A stretch of 16,447 nucleotides of DNA from Bacteroidota bacterium (GTDB lineage: Bacteria; Bacteroidota; Bacteroidia; Bacteroidales; B39-G9): the NCBI GenBank assembly GCA_030592465.1, contig JAUVJB010000041.1, positions 1-16,447 on the forward strand, written 5' to 3'. The notes beneath the pieces are model-generated. The model had not been told where the DNA came from, ran no database searches, and worked only from the letters and a program-made list of their open reading frames with translations. How positions within the stretch are numbered: position 1 is the first letter of the stretch; each line of letters starts with the position of its first letter. Positions 15,173-16,447 of this stretch are shown piece by piece. The position numbers were made by a program, and so were the translations under genes.

Positions 15173-15277
15173 GCGAAGCCAAATGACCCCGTGAAATATT
15201 GCTTCGCATTTCACAGGGCAGGCAGCGAAGCTAAATGACCCAGTGAAATATTGCTTCGCAATTCCACGGGGCAGGCA
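15173..15277. repeat. Two tandem 52-53 bp repeats with internal hairpins
   Basis: Unit 1 is 15173-15224 and unit 2 is 15225-15277; they start GCGAAGC, end GGGCAGGCA and differ at only a handful of positions. Each can fold two ways: GTGAAAT with ATTTCAC (unit 1, 15191-15197 with 15208-15214), extended by CCC/GGG, or GCGAAGC with GCTTCGC (15173-15179 with 15201-15207; 15225-15231 with 15253-15259). Each unit is more GC-rich than its flanks. No reading frame crosses them. They resemble intergenic REP-like elements. Confidence 0.85.
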
Positions 15278-15357
15278 AATTATATTACGGCTCTACTGAG
15301 CTTGCCGAAGTGCAAAATATAACCTCTCAAAGTATAACAAATAACTAATCTTAATAT

Positions 15358-15365
15358 TACCTTTG
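15358..15365 (+). promoter_or_regulatory. Bacteroidota -7 promoter element for the YgjV-GNAT gene
   Basis: TACCTTTG, followed by C, is an exact TAnnTTTG element 51 nt before the ATG at 15417. The TCTAAAA-type short repeats lie between it and the start codon. No clear -33 box is seen. Confidence 0.5.
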
Positions 15366-15379
15366 CAAAAAATTCGTAA

Positions 15380-15410
15380 TTCTAAAATCTAAAATCTAAA
15401 TTCTAAAATT
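15380..15410. repeat. Short direct repeats of a TCTAAAA-type unit in the leader
   Basis: Four irregular copies of a 7-8 nt unit (TTCTAAAA, TCTAAAA, TCTAAA, TTCTAAAA) lie just before the start codon at 15417. Slippage could change the leader length or spacing of the downstream gene. Low-complexity A/T sequence is common here, so significance is uncertain. Confidence 0.5.
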
Positions 15411-15416
15411 CCTATT

Positions 15417-16049
15417 ATGCTTAATATCAGTTTATTAGAATGGCTTGGATATGCAGCTTCAGTTATTGTTGTAGTATCAATGTTAATGAATTCAATTGTT
15501 AAACTCAGATGGTTTAACCTAATTGGTGCTGCATTGTTTTCAACTTACGGGTTTTTAATTTCAGCCATGCCTGTAGGTATGTTAAACCTTTTTGTTGTTT
15601 TAGCCGATGCTTACTACATTTACAAAATGTATAACAAAAAAGAATATTTTAGAATATTAGAGATACGAAGAGAAAACTATTATCTGTTAGATTTTATAAA
15701 TTATTATAAAAAAGATGTTCTTAAATTCTTTCCAAAATTTGAATATGTCGAAGGTATGAATACTATAACATGTTTAATATTACGAGACATGGCAGTTGCA
15801 GGTGTTTTTTTAGCTCGTGAATATGGCGAAAAAACTCTTTTTATCGGCTTAGATTATGTTATTCCTCAATACAGAGACTTAAAATTAGGCAGGTATGTTT
15901 TTGAAGAGAATAAAGATTATTTCATTAGTAAAGGCTACAATAAATTATGCACTATATCACAAAATGAAAAACACAGCAGATACCTGAAAAAAATGGGGTT
16001 TGCTGTTAAAAACATTAATGATGAAAAACACTTTGTTAAATATCTATGA
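15417..16049 (+). CDS. YgjV-like membrane domain fused to a GNAT-like acetyltransferase domain
   Basis: Residues 1-72 form about three short membrane helices opening LEWLGYAASVIVVVSMLM (7-24), then SIVKLRWFNLIGAALFSTYG (26-45) and LFVVLADAYYIYKMY (58-72). This is the pattern of YgjV-type inner-membrane proteins. The soluble remainder (about 75-210) ends with GNAT-like features: a central LDYVIPQYRDLKLGRYVF (145-162), in which YRDLKLGRY sits where GNATs bind acetyl-CoA by R/QxxGxG/A, and a C-terminal SRYLKKMGF (187-195) typical of the last GNAT strand. It could be a membrane-anchored acyltransferase of unknown substrate. The stop codon TGA (16047-16049) belongs to repeat copy 2, so the original C-terminus may have differed. 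The fusion is seen; the activity is inferred. Confidence 0.72.
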   Translation: MLNISLLEWLGYAASVIVVVSMLMNSIVKLRWFNLIGAALFSTYGFLISAMPVGMLNLFVVLADAYYIYKMYNKKEYFRILEIRRENYYLLDFINYYKKDVLKFFPKFEYVEGMNTITCLILRDMAVAGVFLAREYGEKTLFIGLDYVIPQYRDLKLGRYVFEENKDYFISKGYNKLCTISQNEKHSRYLKKMGFAVKNINDEKHFVKYL

Positions 16050-16184
16050 GTCCACTGTGAAAACTAAAATTATTAATTTTTAGCCGATTAGCGGTTTTGT
16101 AATAGACTGATGTACATGCTTATAACCCCAATCCTCCGTCAGCTGACGGATTAACCGCTTATCGGCTTTTCGGAGTGGATTCAT
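16046..16184. repeat. Nested-palindrome dispersed repeat, copy 2
   Basis: A 139-bp copy in the same orientation as 8661-8797. It starts ATGAGTCCACT and ends GTGGATTCAT. GCCGATTAGCGGTT (16083-16096) faces AACCGCTTATCGGC (16153-16166) with one mismatch. The 3' palindrome (16135-16150) is perfect, with TCCGTCAG where copy 1's perfect 16-nt palindrome (8699-8714) has TCCGCCAG, and the opposite arm changed to match. The first internal palindrome of copy 1 is absent. It begins inside the stop codon of the preceding gene. Confidence 0.8.
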
Positions 16185-16186
16185 CT

Positions 16187-16200
16187 ATGAGTCCATTACT
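16187..16200. repeat. Third start of the ATGAGTCC repeat
   Basis: ATGAGTCC recurs 2 nt after copy 2 ends, so the right end of copy 2 and this left end face each other. Only the first part resembles the element; the sequence then diverges into GCCGTTATTGCGAACTG (16212-16228), which looks like another repeat fragment. Confidence 0.5.
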
Positions 16201-16447
16201 AAAAGTCAAAAAAGCCGTTATTGCGAACTGTCTTTAATAATTAATGACGTACTTAGTGTCTGAAAGAAAACTCTGAAATATAGAATATTATTGCGATACA
16301 ACTTATTTTACAGATTGAATATATTGTTAGATTGTTCTATTGTTAAATTGTTAATGTTAAGATATAAGGGCAATTATTATAACAATTTAACAATTTGATT
16401 CATTCAAAGAATAAATTTTCATCTATTTTAAGTATAGTACACATTAC
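16201..16447. other. Non-coding tail of the window
   Basis: No gene is visible. It contains irregular ATTGTTA direct repeats (about 16323-16356) and an inverted repeat in which 16339-16353 pairs perfectly with 16380-16394 (15 bp, 26-nt loop). There is no strong T run after the right arm, so it is not a clear terminator. Confidence 0.5.

Larger units (their letters stand above)
14970..15416. other. Divergent non-coding region between mutS2 and the YgjV-GNAT gene
   Basis: It contains the mutS2 -7 element (14995-15002), about 150 nt of plain A/T-rich DNA, two tandem repeats (15173-15277), a GAGCTTGCCGAAGTGC segment (15298-15313) that looks like a remnant of another dispersed repeat, the -7 element for the downstream gene (15358-15365), and a short TCTAAAA-type repeat (15380-15410) in that gene's leader. 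No protein or RNA gene is seen. Confidence 0.6.

Noticed and set aside
15173..15277. Tandem repeats as a CRISPR array.
   Set aside because: Only two units, directly abutting with no spacers, and no cas genes in the window.

Overview
The window is about 16.4 kb of very AT-rich DNA. It looks like the chromosome of a free-living member of the Bacteroidota, probably class Bacteroidia. Reasons: the closest families I recognise are Bacteroidota-type ones (two-domain DUF1573 protein, GIN/DUF2807 lipoprotein, PagL-like barrel, MeaB with the Bacteroidota N-terminal extension, MutS2); Shine-Dalgarno sequences are weak; and there are TAnnTTTG-type promoter -7 elements before mutS2 and the last gene. This assignment is inferred from family recollection and composition, not from a search. 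There is no rRNA, tRNA, CRISPR array or transposase gene.

Layout. (1) 197-4290, plus strand: a closely packed envelope-type operon of a multi-spanning GT-C glycosyltransferase, a GIN-domain lipoprotein, a PagL-like outer-membrane barrel and a SiaB-type GHKL kinase. It is closed by a hairpin terminator shared with the convergent unit. (2) 4318-5922, minus strand: two adjacent genes for exported proteins of unknown function. (3) 5989-8561, plus strand: a YbdG-type MscS channel and an exported DUF1573 protein ending in a strong terminator. (4) 8661-8797: a nested-palindrome repeat. (5) 8971-10056: meaB, the GTPase chaperone of methylmalonyl-CoA mutase, with no mutase beside it. (6) 10134-11022: a decayed accessory patch. 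It holds an intact CopG/BrnA-like antitoxin whose BrnT-like toxin survives only as a C-terminal relic, and a frameshifted relic of a permuted papain-like (YiiX-type) hydrolase. (7) 11009-12355: an intact membrane histidine kinase with no response regulator nearby. (8) 12504-14969, minus strand: mutS2. (9) 14970-15416: a non-coding stretch with two 52-53 bp tandem repeats and promoters for both flanking genes. (10) 15417-16049: a membrane protein with an N-terminal YgjV-like three-helix part fused to a GNAT-like part. (11) 16046-16447: a second copy of the nested-palindrome repeat, which supplies the stop codon of the preceding gene, then more repeat debris.

How the genes may work together: the first operon links glycan or lipid modification of the envelope with a signalling kinase. 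The other units are mainly housekeeping (osmotic safety valve, B12-enzyme maintenance, DNA or ribosome maintenance). I did not find a clearly new multi-gene defence or metabolic system. The most notable items are the toxin relic beside its intact antitoxin, the SiaB kinase without SiaC in an envelope operon, the YgjV-GNAT fusion, and the dispersed repeat whose stem shows a compensatory base-pair change between copies.
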